Source of the DNA: Candidatus Kuenenia stuttgartensis
Lineage (GTDB): Bacteria; Planctomycetota; GCA-002687715; CAIWVZ01
DNA length: 64,000 nt
NCBI GenBank assembly: GCA_945860915.1
Contig: CAMARR010000002.1
Location: 248,001-312,000 of the forward strand
Reading direction: 5' to 3'
The position numbers were made by a program, and so were the translations under genes. A model generated the notes under the pieces. It had not been told where the DNA came from and ran no database searches. It worked only from the letters and a program-made list of their open reading frames with translations. Shown here one piece after another: positions 43,575-51,899 of this stretch (position 1 is its first letter; each line of letters opens with the position of its first letter).

Positions 43575-45431
43575 ATGCGCGCATCACTCGTTGCCTTGGT
43601 TCTCATTCTCGTCGGATGCGCCACGACCGGCGATGGGGGCACCGATCCAAAGGATCGCGGACGTTGGGCAACGGACCCCAAAGTGCTGACGCGCCCCACG
43701 GCGGTGTCCGCAGCTTGGGTCGCCGAGCATGCAGCTGAGTGTGTCCTGTTTGATGTTCGATCTTCGGCGGATGCGTTCGCAGCGGGGCACCTCGAAGGTG
43801 CTGTTCATCTTCCGACGGCGAAGCTTCGACGATCATTGCCGGACGGCAGTACGCGCATGCTCGCCCGCGAAGAGCTCGTCTCACTTTTTTCCGATCTGGG
43901 CGTCGGTGATGGCGTCAACGTCGTCGTGTACGGCGGAGATCGGATTTCCGACGCAACCCACACCGTCATGGCGCTCTTGAGCATCGGCCACCCGTTGGTT
44001 GCCGTTCTTGAGGGTGGCGTTGGTGGCTGGACGAGTTCAGCCCGCGAACTATCCACTGCCATCACGACTCCTTCACCGCGCTCGCTGAGCCTCGCCACGT
44101 CGCTCATCACCGTGGCGACAACGGAGCAAGTAGTCCTCGGGGCAACGGCGCTCATCGATGCGCGTCCTGCCGACCAGTACGCTAAGGGGCATATCCCAGG
44201 CGCGCTCAATCGGCCGTCCCCTGACGACGTCGTCGTAAGCGATGGACACTGGTGGAAGTCACGCGCAGAGCTTAAGCGCGCGTACTCCGAACTTGGATTG
44301 ACACCCTCGATGCCCGTCACCGTGTCATGCCGATCGGGAGTGTCAGCAACCCAAGCGTGGTTCACCCTGTCGGTGCTGCTTGGCTATGAGGATGTCCGAT
44401 GGCATGACGGATCGTGGCTTGCATATTCAAGCGATCTGAGCCGCGCGATCGAGGTGGGAACAGCGACGCGGAGCGTGAAGCCGCTTGAACCAGCCGTCGT
44501 TCCGTCGGTGGTCGTACCGGCCTTTGAGCCTACGAATCTCCCCGTCGTGCCAACGGTACTGCCGACACCCCCACAGATGCCAATGCGTGTGCGTTACGCA
44601 ACTGACCCCGAGCATCTCGATAACCCATGTGTAGTTTCGACCGGGTACGTGGCGGGCGGAGCCCGTGGGGCCATCATCCTCGACACACGCTCGAAGGCTG
44701 ACTACACGAGTGGCCATATCCCGGGTGCTCGCCACCTTCGCCCGAGCGATGCCCTTTTCACAATGCGCGGCGGGATACGCAATCTCCTCCTCTCGCCGAG
44801 CGGTCTCGCCGTGGCATTCGGGCAGCTCGGCGTTGACCTCACCAAGCCAGTCGTGTTTTACGGCGATAACCTTGAGGACCCGTGCCTTGCGGCACTAGCC
44901 CTCATGGCGACCGGGCACCGCCGTGTCGCGATCATGGAGGGTGGCCTTCTGGCCTGGATCGCCGACCGGCGAGCCCTCACAGCGGTGTCGCCACGAAGCG
45001 AGCCCTCGGCGTTCGCAGCCCGCTCGCAAAGATCCCCGCTGGTTGCGGACCTCGTCGATGTCATCGCAGCCATCGAGACCAAGGCGGCGACGATCCTCGA
45101 TGTCAGACCCACCAGGGCATTTGACGGAATCCGGGCCACGCGCTCCGGGCATCTGCCGAAGTCGGTGAACCACCCCAACGCGCCGAATCTTGTGTCGGAC
45201 AATGGATCGTGGTGGACAGAACGCGAGATAATCCTCTCGAACTACGCGAAGGTTGGATTAGGACCGAAAGACCCCGTCATCGCCCTCGGTCTTGATGGGA
45301 AAGACAGCGCGCTAGCGTGGTGGACCCTCACGGTAATTGCCGGATTTGAATCGGTTCGGTGGTATGACGGGGGCTTCGATGAGTGGGCGTCCGACCCCCG
45401 GCGGCCGTTGGAAGTCACACCCTCGAAGTGA
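43575..45431 (+). CDS. Lipoprotein with four rhodanese domains, one catalytic
   Basis: 618 aa with a lipobox LVGC (Cys15) and four tandem rhodanese-like domains (about 35-160, 175-295, 345-480, 500-612). Domain 2 has the active-site loop CRSGVSA with Cys252; the loops of domain 1 (YGGDRISD), domain 3 (YGDNLEDP) and domain 4 (LGLDGKDS) lack the catalytic Cys. Domains 1 and 2 thus look like a normal two-domain thiosulfate sulfurtransferase, while 3 and 4 repeat the layout with both sites dead. DVRPxxAF and GHIPGA repeats mark each domain. Envelope-anchored by its lipid; substrate unknown. Confidence 0.9.
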   Translation: MRASLVALVLILVGCATTGDGGTDPKDRGRWATDPKVLTRPTAVSAAWVAEHAAECVLFDVRSSADAFAAGHLEGAVHLPTAKLRRSLPDGSTRMLAREELVSLFSDLGVGDGVNVVVYGGDRISDATHTVMALLSIGHPLVAVLEGGVGGWTSSARELSTAITTPSPRSLSLATSLITVATTEQVVLGATALIDARPADQYAKGHIPGALNRPSPDDVVVSDGHWWKSRAELKRAYSELGLTPSMPVTVSCRSGVSATQAWFTLSVLLGYEDVRWHDGSWLAYSSDLSRAIEVGTATRSVKPLEPAVVPSVVVPAFEPTNLPVVPTVLPTPPQMPMRVRYATDPEHLDNPCVVSTGYVAGGARGAIILDTRSKADYTSGHIPGARHLRPSDALFTMRGGIRNLLLSPSGLAVAFGQLGVDLTKPVVFYGDNLEDPCLAALALMATGHRRVAIMEGGLLAWIADRRALTAVSPRSEPSAFAARSQRSPLVADLVDVIAAIETKAATILDVRPTRAFDGIRATRSGHLPKSVNHPNAPNLVSDNGSWWTEREIILSNYAKVGLGPKDPVIALGLDGKDSALAWWTLTVIAGFESVRWYDGGFDEWASDPRRPLEVTPSK

Positions 45432-45446
45432 ACCTCTTTTGAGGTT
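45431..45446 (+). other. Small hairpin after the rhodanese gene
   Basis: AACCTC-TTTT-GAGGTT forms a 6-base stem at the stop codon of the rhodanese gene. The loop, not the downstream side, carries the T-run, so if it ends transcription it does so weakly; the topoisomerase gene 80 bases on may be read through. Confidence 0.35.
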
Positions 45447-45529
45447 CGGCCTTGACGAATCCCCATCCTCGTGGCCATAACGCACCAAGCGTGTCGAGGG
45501 GAAGCCCCCTCGGTGCGACCAAGGAAACC

Positions 45530-48199
45530 ATGTCGAAGACGTTGGTCGTGACCGAAAAAAAGTCTGTGGCGGATGACTTCGCCAAGGTCAACAAGGTCCC
45601 CAAGAAGGGGGACATGTCCTTCGAAAACGACCGATTCGTCATCGCGTGGGCCTCCGGCCACCTTCTAGAACTGAAGAGCCCCGACGCCTACGACAAGAAG
45701 TTCAAGCGCTGGGCGTTGGGTGATCTCCCCATTGTCCCAGGACAATTCGAACACCAGCCGCGTGGCGACGACAAAAAGTCGTCGGACCTTCTGAAGAACT
45801 TGGTGAAGCAGATCAACCGAGCGGACATCGAGCGCGTCGTGAATGCGTGCGACGCCGGACGTGAAGGCGAGTTGATCTTCAACTTGATCCTCGACCATTC
45901 AGGCATGAAGGGCAAAAAGCCTGTCGTGCGAATGTGGTTGCAGTCGATGACCGCACGCGCGATCGACGGCGCATTTGAAGAGTTGAAGGCGTTTGATGGC
46001 ACCTCCGTTTCCAAGAAGGGCACGGTTCGCCCCGCGAACGACTTCCGCGACTTGGCAGATGCTGCATACGCTCGGGACGAGGCCGACTGGCTCATTGGAA
46101 TGAACGGCACGCGCGCCTTCACCAAGGGGTTTATGGGCAAGGCCCGCCAGATCATGGCGGTAGGGCGCGTCAAAACTCCGACCCTCGCCTTCCTCGTCGA
46201 TCGCGAACGCGAGATCGACAAGTTCGTTCCAGTCCCCTACTACCAGTTAGATGCCGTGTTCGCGCAAGGCGATGCCACCTGGGAAGGTCGCTGGTCTGGA
46301 GCTGACGCCGAAGGCCGCAAGACAGACCGCTTCTTGGATCGCCGCGTCGCTGAGCGCATTTTCGCCGCGATCCAAGCCAGCAAGGGCACCGTCACCGATT
46401 CGGACTCGAAGAAAAAAGAGGAAGCCCCTCTCCTCTACGACCTGACTTCGCTGCAACGCGCCGCGTCGGCACAATTCGGCTACACGCTCGATCGCACACT
46501 TTCCTTGGTGCAGACGCTGTACGAGCAAAAGAAGGCCGTCACCTACCCGCGCACGTCGAGTCGCTTCTTGCCGACGGATTACAAGCGGGAAATCACGCCT
46601 CTCATCTTGGCTTTGCGGCAGGGCCCCCTCGGGCACGTCGCGGCCCAAGTTCCAGCTGACGCTCGGCCCGAAATCTGGCCCCGTGTGTTCAATGACGCCA
46701 AGGTCTCGGACCACTTCGCGCTGATTCCGACGGGTGAGAACCCCGGACAGATGCGCGACGATGAAACGCGCATCTACGAAATGATCACGCGGCGGTTCCT
46801 CGCAGCGTTCATGCCCTCCGCTGAGTGGCTCCATGTGACGCGCGAAACCGTCGTCGGTGGCGAGTCGTTCTTCACTAAGGGACGGCGACTTTCGATCAAC
46901 GGATGGAGAGCCGTGGAGCCCGCGACTGAAGATGCGCCGTTGCCCGCGGTTGACGTCACGAAGCCCTGCGAGATCCGATCGTCCGAGATTCTGGACAAGG
47001 CCACACAAGCGCCCGGTCGTTACACCGACGGCTCTCTCGTGAAAGCGATGGAAACGTCAGGTCGCGATTCCGTGCCAGATGCCGCGATGGAAGGCGCCAA
47101 GGCGCTTGATGAGGTTGCGCTCGAAGATCTGAAGGAGCGCGGCCTAGGTACTCCAGCAACCCGTGCGTCGATCGTGAAAGACCTGATCGTCAAGGGGCTC
47201 GCACGACGTCAAGGTCGCTCGATTCTTCCGACTTCGCTGGGATGCACCCTCGTTCGCGTCGTGCGCAATCTCGGCTTGGATGGGCTTGCTAAGCCCGACC
47301 TCACTGGCGAATGGGAATATCGGCTCGCCTTGATGGCCCAAGGGAAGTACGAGCGCAAGCAGTTCTCGGAGGACATGACGGCTCAAGTGCGCGACATCAT
47401 CGAAGCCATTCGCTCCGAGAAGGGAGGCAACGACGCCGTGTTCGTTCGCGACCACGGGACACCGACACTCCTTTGCCCGTTGTGCAGCAAGCCGCTTCTC
47501 GAAAAGACGTTTTCCTACATGTGTGACGTCAAGAAGGAAGGCTGCGGCTTCAACCTCTCCAAGGATCAAAACGGAAAGTACCTCTTCCCGGAAACCGCGC
47601 GACGCCTTTTAGACACGAAGCGCATCGGACCGATGTCGGGATTCGACCGCACATCGGCAGCAGGCTTCTTGAATCTCGAACCCGACGGTTCAATCCGCGT
47701 CGAACTCGATGCAAAGAGTGACGAAGAAGAAACGCCCGGTGAAGAGGGCACCTTCAAGCGCGAACTTGTCCCCGAGGGATTAGTTGTTGGCACATGCCCG
47801 AAACCCAACTGCGGAGGAACCGTCCGCAGAGAGGGATCGGGATACCGCTGCGAGAAGAACATCGCGCGTGCGAAAGACAAGCTGTGCGACTTCCGAATTG
47901 CCGAACGCATTAAGTATCGCTATCTGCCACTCGCCGAGATCCAAAAGATGCTCGCGGGTGGAAAGACCGAACCACTGTTCGGCTTCGTGTCGATGCGCGG
48001 CAAGAAGTTTCGCGCGATGCTCTACTACGAGAATGGTGAGCTCAAGTGGGAGTTCCCACCACGCCCCGAACGCCCGGCCAAGGCCAAGAAGCCGGATGCT
48101 GTCGAGGGTGAAGCCGCTCCCGCGAAGAAGCCGGCGCGCAAGCCACGCGCGAAAAAGACTGCCGAACCGAAAGAGCCCCCCGCCACTCCGGCGGAGTAA
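45530..48199 (+). CDS. Type IA DNA topoisomerase (TopB-like) with zinc fingers and basic tail
   Basis: 889 aa topoisomerase starting at ATG 45530 (AAGGAAACC before it), relaxing or decatenating DNA through a 5'-phosphotyrosine. The TOPRIM domain has VVTEKKSVADD and ACDAGREGELIF; the catalytic Tyr is Tyr339 in VTYPRTSSRFLP. The C-terminus carries two Cys-rich zinc ribbons (CPLCSKPL...CDVKKEGCGF and CPKPNCGG...CEKN...CDF). The last about 45 residues are Lys/Pro/Ala-rich (AKKPARKPRAKKT), like the histone-like tail of the esterase at 51900-52925. An upstream in-frame ATG (45452) is not supported by the family start. Confidence 0.93.
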   Translation: MSKTLVVTEKKSVADDFAKVNKVPKKGDMSFENDRFVIAWASGHLLELKSPDAYDKKFKRWALGDLPIVPGQFEHQPRGDDKKSSDLLKNLVKQINRADIERVVNACDAGREGELIFNLILDHSGMKGKKPVVRMWLQSMTARAIDGAFEELKAFDGTSVSKKGTVRPANDFRDLADAAYARDEADWLIGMNGTRAFTKGFMGKARQIMAVGRVKTPTLAFLVDREREIDKFVPVPYYQLDAVFAQGDATWEGRWSGADAEGRKTDRFLDRRVAERIFAAIQASKGTVTDSDSKKKEEAPLLYDLTSLQRAASAQFGYTLDRTLSLVQTLYEQKKAVTYPRTSSRFLPTDYKREITPLILALRQGPLGHVAAQVPADARPEIWPRVFNDAKVSDHFALIPTGENPGQMRDDETRIYEMITRRFLAAFMPSAEWLHVTRETVVGGESFFTKGRRLSINGWRAVEPATEDAPLPAVDVTKPCEIRSSEILDKATQAPGRYTDGSLVKAMETSGRDSVPDAAMEGAKALDEVALEDLKERGLGTPATRASIVKDLIVKGLARRQGRSILPTSLGCTLVRVVRNLGLDGLAKPDLTGEWEYRLALMAQGKYERKQFSEDMTAQVRDIIEAIRSEKGGNDAVFVRDHGTPTLLCPLCSKPLLEKTFSYMCDVKKEGCGFNLSKDQNGKYLFPETARRLLDTKRIGPMSGFDRTSAAGFLNLEPDGSIRVELDAKSDEEETPGEEGTFKRELVPEGLVVGTCPKPNCGGTVRREGSGYRCEKNIARAKDKLCDFRIAERIKYRYLPLAEIQKMLAGGKTEPLFGFVSMRGKKFRAMLYYENGELKWEFPPRPERPAKAKKPDAVEGEAAPAKKPARKPRAKKTAEPKEPPATPAE

Positions 48200-48205
48200 G
48201 GACGA

Positions 48206-48251
48206 CCCGCGCGGCTGAGTGATTCAACGCAATCACTCAGCATCGCGCGGG
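48206..48251. terminator. Bidirectional hairpin terminator between topoisomerase and peptidase genes
   Basis: A 19-base stem (48206-48224 pairing with 48231-48251, with a 2-base AT bulge on the right arm) encloses a 6-base loop. It lies between two convergent stop codons, starting seven bases after one and ending ten before the other. It has no T-run, so it may rely on stem strength alone or act with Rho. The base is very GC-rich (CCCGCGCG). Confidence 0.8.
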
Positions 48252-48261
48252 ATCGTTGCCC

Positions 48262-50625
48262 CTAGCGCCGCGGCATTTCTTCGAACAGCCGCAGGATGCG
48301 GCGGTACTCATCCGACCACGATGCCGGATCACGAAAGCCGTGCGCTTCGAGCGGGTACAACGCTAATTCGAACGTCGACTTGCGGAGCTCAATCAGTCGC
48401 TGAGTAAGACGGATAGAGTCTTGTGCGAGGACGTTGTCATCCACGAGGCCGTGGCAAATGAGAAGTCGATCTTCTAGGCCGTCAGCCCACCAGATGGGAC
48501 TTGCGCGGCGCCATCCCATCTCGTTCTTGATCGGGTCGTCGAGCAAGTTCGCGGTGTAGCCTTCGTTGTAGTGATTCCAGTCGGTCACAGGCCGCAACGC
48601 GGCGCCTGCCGCGAACACGCCCGGGTGTTTAAACAAGGCCATCAGCGTTAAGAACCCGCCATACGAGCCGCCATAGATTCCGATACGTTTTGCGTCACAC
48701 CCCTGCGCGGAGACCAAATATCGGGCCGCGGCGACCGCATCCGCGGTGTCAGCCTCCCCGACTGCGTTCTTATGCGCTGCACGGAAGTCGCGTCCGTAAC
48801 CGGCAGACCCGCGATAGTCGATGTCTACCACAGTGAACCCCAGCTTGACGAGAAGATGATGAAATCCGTACTCGCGTTCGTACTGACTCCAGCCACGATG
48901 AACATTCTGGAGGTAACCCGCACCGTGGACGAAGACGACGCCAGGCCCCTTGCGCCCTCCGCCCTCGGGGCGATAAAGGCGAGCCGAGACGTCGAATCCG
49001 GGCTCGGAGGGAATCCGAATGATCTCCGGGTCGATCATCGGTAAGGACTTGAACGCGACGGACGGCGAATCGGTAACGGCGTGAACCGGACCTCGCCCGC
49101 CGTCCTTTCTGAGGAACAACTCGAATGGTCGGTTCGACGTTGACGCAACGTCCGCGACCATATCTCCGCGGGGTGACACCACAGGCTCATGCCAGGCACC
49201 ACCGTCGGTCAGCGTCGTGAGCTTGCCGGTGTTGAATTCGATTCGAACCAGATCACGTTCGTATGGCGACCGAACCGAAGCCGAGGCCATCGCGAAGCTG
49301 CCCTCAGGCGAAACCCACAGGTTGTGAATCTCGTGCCGACCCCCGCCGACAATTCGCACAGCCGCAGAAGCAACATCAAGCACGTGGAGGTTTCGAAACC
49401 CACTCGCCTCCGAGATGAACACGTACTCATCGGAATGGCCAAGCCATGCACCGTCGCCCTCATCGCCGAGGATCCAAGCGCCGTCTTGGCGTTCAAAGAG
49501 CGATTTCGTCATCCCCGTGGCGAGGTCGACAGACAAAAGCGACATGTGCTTTCGATCGGCGGCGGTCGCACGAATGAGAAGGTGCTTCCCCGATGGCGAC
49601 CACGTGGCCTCCGCGAGACGATGCTCTTCAGTCGGGAGTTTCACTAAAATTGACTTGCCGGCTGCAAGATCAATCACATACCCACGGCTTTCGCCCCGTT
49701 CCTCGCCCGACTTATCGCGCGTATCTCGCGGCTCGGTGTAACCCGACTCGGTGACGTAGTCAGGCATGCGCTCAACGCGTGGCGCCCGCGAGGGTGGCTT
49801 TGAAACCAAAATGAACGCGTGCGATACCGCAGGCGATGGAAGCACATCGAAAACCCGAAAGCCTCGCGGGATTTCGAATTTGGCAATGAATGGCCCCTCG
49901 TCGGGCTTCGGGCGCGATGCCGCCTTCCGGCGCGCTGCTCGCTCGAACAGCAATCGGAACAACGCAAGCTGCTGTTGCTTCATTTGCTCCGCGAGCTGCT
50001 CTCCACGCCCCTGCGGCGCCGCCGCCGGCTTGGTGGTCGTCGTCCCCTCAGATGCGGCTGAAACCTCCGCCCACGTAAGCACGGTTCGAACGCCCGGGCT
50101 CGCGAATGGGATCGTCAAAAGCGCGTCACCAGCAGTGACCAACGCGCTGTCCCCTGAAACGGAGAACCCTTTGGCAACGAGTCCTTGTGGCAGCGAAATC
50201 AGTTCGACTGCCTTCGAGGTCACCACGTCTTCCAACAACAGCGTTCGACCCCGCACGAAAAGACGCCGCGTCCGATCGACGCTGAGGAGTCCGCTACTCG
50301 GTGGGCGCTCGTCGTCTTTGAGCCGTCGCAACTCAAGCGTTGCAACGTCCAAGATGTAAGTACCGCGATCCTCAAGTGGATGCTTCCACGAAAACACGAC
50401 AGACTTACCGTCGTCCGTGAACCGAACTCCCTGTGGTTTGGCGCCGAAGAAGTCTTCGCCGTACATGACGAGATCGAGGCTGAGCTCCTTGCTCGGACGG
50501 CCGAGTTGCGACTTGAAGTCCGCCTCAAGCGCCAGTGCGCGTTCGGGGCGCGACTCCGCAAAGGGCAACTGCGCAACAGCCGCAACGGATACTAGGCCGA
50601 CGACGAGCCAAGACCGGAACTTCAC
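48262..50625 (-). CDS. S9 family prolyl oligopeptidase / dipeptidyl peptidase-type peptidase
   Basis: 787 aa with a GTG start at 50625, placed because it makes a GTGA overlap with the CbiM-like gene and begins a hydrophobic export signal (KFRSWLVVGLVSVAAVAQLP). An N-terminal seven-bladed propeller region precedes the C-terminal alpha/beta hydrolase domain. The catalytic triad is Ser654 (GGSYGGF), an Asp at 729 or 730 (VDDN), and His762 (EAHGF). IDYRGSAGYGRDFRAA is the typical strand before the nucleophile. Cleaves small peptides in the periplasm or at the membrane. Confidence 0.9.
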   Translation of the reverse strand: MKFRSWLVVGLVSVAAVAQLPFAESRPERALALEADFKSQLGRPSKELSLDLVMYGEDFFGAKPQGVRFTDDGKSVVFSWKHPLEDRGTYILDVATLELRRLKDDERPPSSGLLSVDRTRRLFVRGRTLLLEDVVTSKAVELISLPQGLVAKGFSVSGDSALVTAGDALLTIPFASPGVRTVLTWAEVSAASEGTTTTKPAAAPQGRGEQLAEQMKQQQLALFRLLFERAARRKAASRPKPDEGPFIAKFEIPRGFRVFDVLPSPAVSHAFILVSKPPSRAPRVERMPDYVTESGYTEPRDTRDKSGEERGESRGYVIDLAAGKSILVKLPTEEHRLAEATWSPSGKHLLIRATAADRKHMSLLSVDLATGMTKSLFERQDGAWILGDEGDGAWLGHSDEYVFISEASGFRNLHVLDVASAAVRIVGGGRHEIHNLWVSPEGSFAMASASVRSPYERDLVRIEFNTGKLTTLTDGGAWHEPVVSPRGDMVADVASTSNRPFELFLRKDGGRGPVHAVTDSPSVAFKSLPMIDPEIIRIPSEPGFDVSARLYRPEGGGRKGPGVVFVHGAGYLQNVHRGWSQYEREYGFHHLLVKLGFTVVDIDYRGSAGYGRDFRAAHKNAVGEADTADAVAAARYLVSAQGCDAKRIGIYGGSYGGFLTLMALFKHPGVFAAGAALRPVTDWNHYNEGYTANLLDDPIKNEMGWRRASPIWWADGLEDRLLICHGLVDDNVLAQDSIRLTQRLIELRKSTFELALYPLEAHGFRDPASWSDEYRRILRLFEEMPRR

Positions 50626-51203
50626 GCGCGGGAAACTCCAAGCCGTGCCGGTACTCGCAGGGCAAACATCGCCGCAACGAGCGCGCCTTCGGCGACGGCG
50701 ATGGGCGCGTGGGCCAAATAGAGCCCGTCCCACCCAATCGCCGACGGCGAAGAACCCGACAAGGCGAGTTCAATGCCACATGCCGCGACGCCGACCGCGG
50801 TACCGACGACTGCTGCCGTCGACGATCGCAACATCCCGCCACCTCGCGAAAGGAGTCCCGTCACGAGTACCGGAAGAACCGCGATATTGAGGATATTCGC
50901 GCCGAGCGTTGACAGCCCGCCATCTCCCCAAGCTGCCTGTGCCAGCACCACAGAAATCATGACGCGCAACGCGAGAGAAGTTCCTAGCGAGGCGGCGAGC
51001 ACGGCTCCGCCAAGGAGATGCGCGGAAACGCCTCCCGGCATCCGTACGTCTAAGGCCTGTGCCGCAAGAACCGCGGCCACAGCTCCAGCCGTCAAGCCGA
51101 GGTTCGACCGGGCGCGCGCGAACGCGATCGGGAGCACAGGCAGGGCGAGGGCGGCAGCAGCGGCCGCAACTACCGGAGTGAGATGTCCATCGTGAAGGTG
51201 CAT
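50622..51203 (-). CDS. CbiM-like energy-coupling factor transporter permease (Co/Ni)
   Basis: 193 aa membrane protein starting MHLHDGHLTP, like the Met-His N-terminus of CbiM/NikM that binds the metal. Helices near ALALPVLPIAFA and AVVGTAVGVAACGIELAL, and VSAHLLGGAVLAASLGTS with a second His, fit the family; it is at the short end for CbiM. The open frame extends 39 codons upstream but into the spacer of the divergent pdxH gene. The ATPase (CbiO), CbiQ and CbiN genes are not in the window, and no B12 riboswitch is visible in front of it. Confidence 0.78.
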   Translation of the reverse strand: MHLHDGHLTPVVAAAAAALALPVLPIAFARARSNLGLTAGAVAAVLAAQALDVRMPGGVSAHLLGGAVLAASLGTSLALRVMISVVLAQAAWGDGGLSTLGANILNIAVLPVLVTGLLSRGGGMLRSSTAAVVGTAVGVAACGIELALSGSSPSAIGWDGLYLAHAPIAVAEGALVAAMFALRVPARLGVSRA

Positions 51204-51310
51204 TGGGCGATTCCGGCATCCTGACGGGCAAATTCGCCCCGTGAGGTGCCGCGACACGTTACTCCGAAGGGCCACGCCCGCGAAGGGCCCATAGCGCGTT
51301 AAAACATGGC

Positions 51311-51898
51311 GTGGACTCAACGACTGATCCCATCCGTGCCTTCATCGAACTTTGGTCCGAAGCCAGAGCCGGCGTCCCCGATTCTGTAGGCGACGCCGTC
51401 GCGCTAGCCACCTCATCAGACGACGGCATGCCGTCGGTCAGAATCGTCTTGCTGCGAGGCTGCGACGAACGCGGGTTCACGTTCTACACCAACTTCGAAA
51501 GTCGCAAGGGCACGGAGGCGTTGGCTGGGAAGCGTGCGGCGCTCTGCTTCCATTGGGCCCATCGCAAAATTCAGGTCCGGGTTTCGGGCGCCACCCAACG
51601 CGTGCCCGACGCTGAAGCGGATCTTTACTTTGCAGGGCGACCGCGGGAGTCCCAGATCGGTGCGTGGGCCAGCCGGCAAAGCCGAACGCTCTCGTCACGT
51701 ATTGCGTTGCTGCGAAGGTTTGTTGAGTTTCGTCGACGCTTCGAAGGGCAGACGGTGCAGCGACCGCCGCACTGGTCGGGTTTCAGAGTCGTGCCGAATT
51801 CGATCGAAATTTGGTTCGACCGCCCCCACCGACTGCACGACCGCCATCTGTTCACCCGCGAGGGTGACGGATGGCGGCATACCCTGCTGTTTCCGTAA
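51311..51898 (+). CDS. pdxH: Pyridoxamine 5'-phosphate oxidase
   Basis: FMN enzyme oxidising pyridoxamine or pyridoxine phosphate to pyridoxal phosphate, 195 aa. The family signature is PPHWSGFRVVPNSIEIWFDR...RLHDR near the C-terminus; VRIVLLRGCDERGFTFYTN and SRKGTEALAGKRAALCFHW are the FMN-binding strands; SRQSRTLSS is also diagnostic. The start is GTG at 51311; an ATG five bases upstream is out of frame. Divergent from the CbiM-like gene and convergent, by one base, with the esterase gene. Confidence 0.95.
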   Translation: MDSTTDPIRAFIELWSEARAGVPDSVGDAVALATSSDDGMPSVRIVLLRGCDERGFTFYTNFESRKGTEALAGKRAALCFHWAHRKIQVRVSGATQRVPDAEADLYFAGRPRESQIGAWASRQSRTLSSRIALLRRFVEFRRRFEGQTVQRPPHWSGFRVVPNSIEIWFDRPHRLHDRHLFTREGDGWRHTLLFP

Positions 51899-51899
51899 C

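Noticed and set aside
45452-45529. Longer start for the topoisomerase
   Set aside because: The extra residues are not conserved in type and the ATG at 45530 has a ribosome site and the expected N-terminal strand.
51204-51310. Possible cobalamin riboswitch before the CbiM-like gene
   Set aside because: The 107-base spacer is too short and I see no B12-box-like conserved elements or suitable stems.
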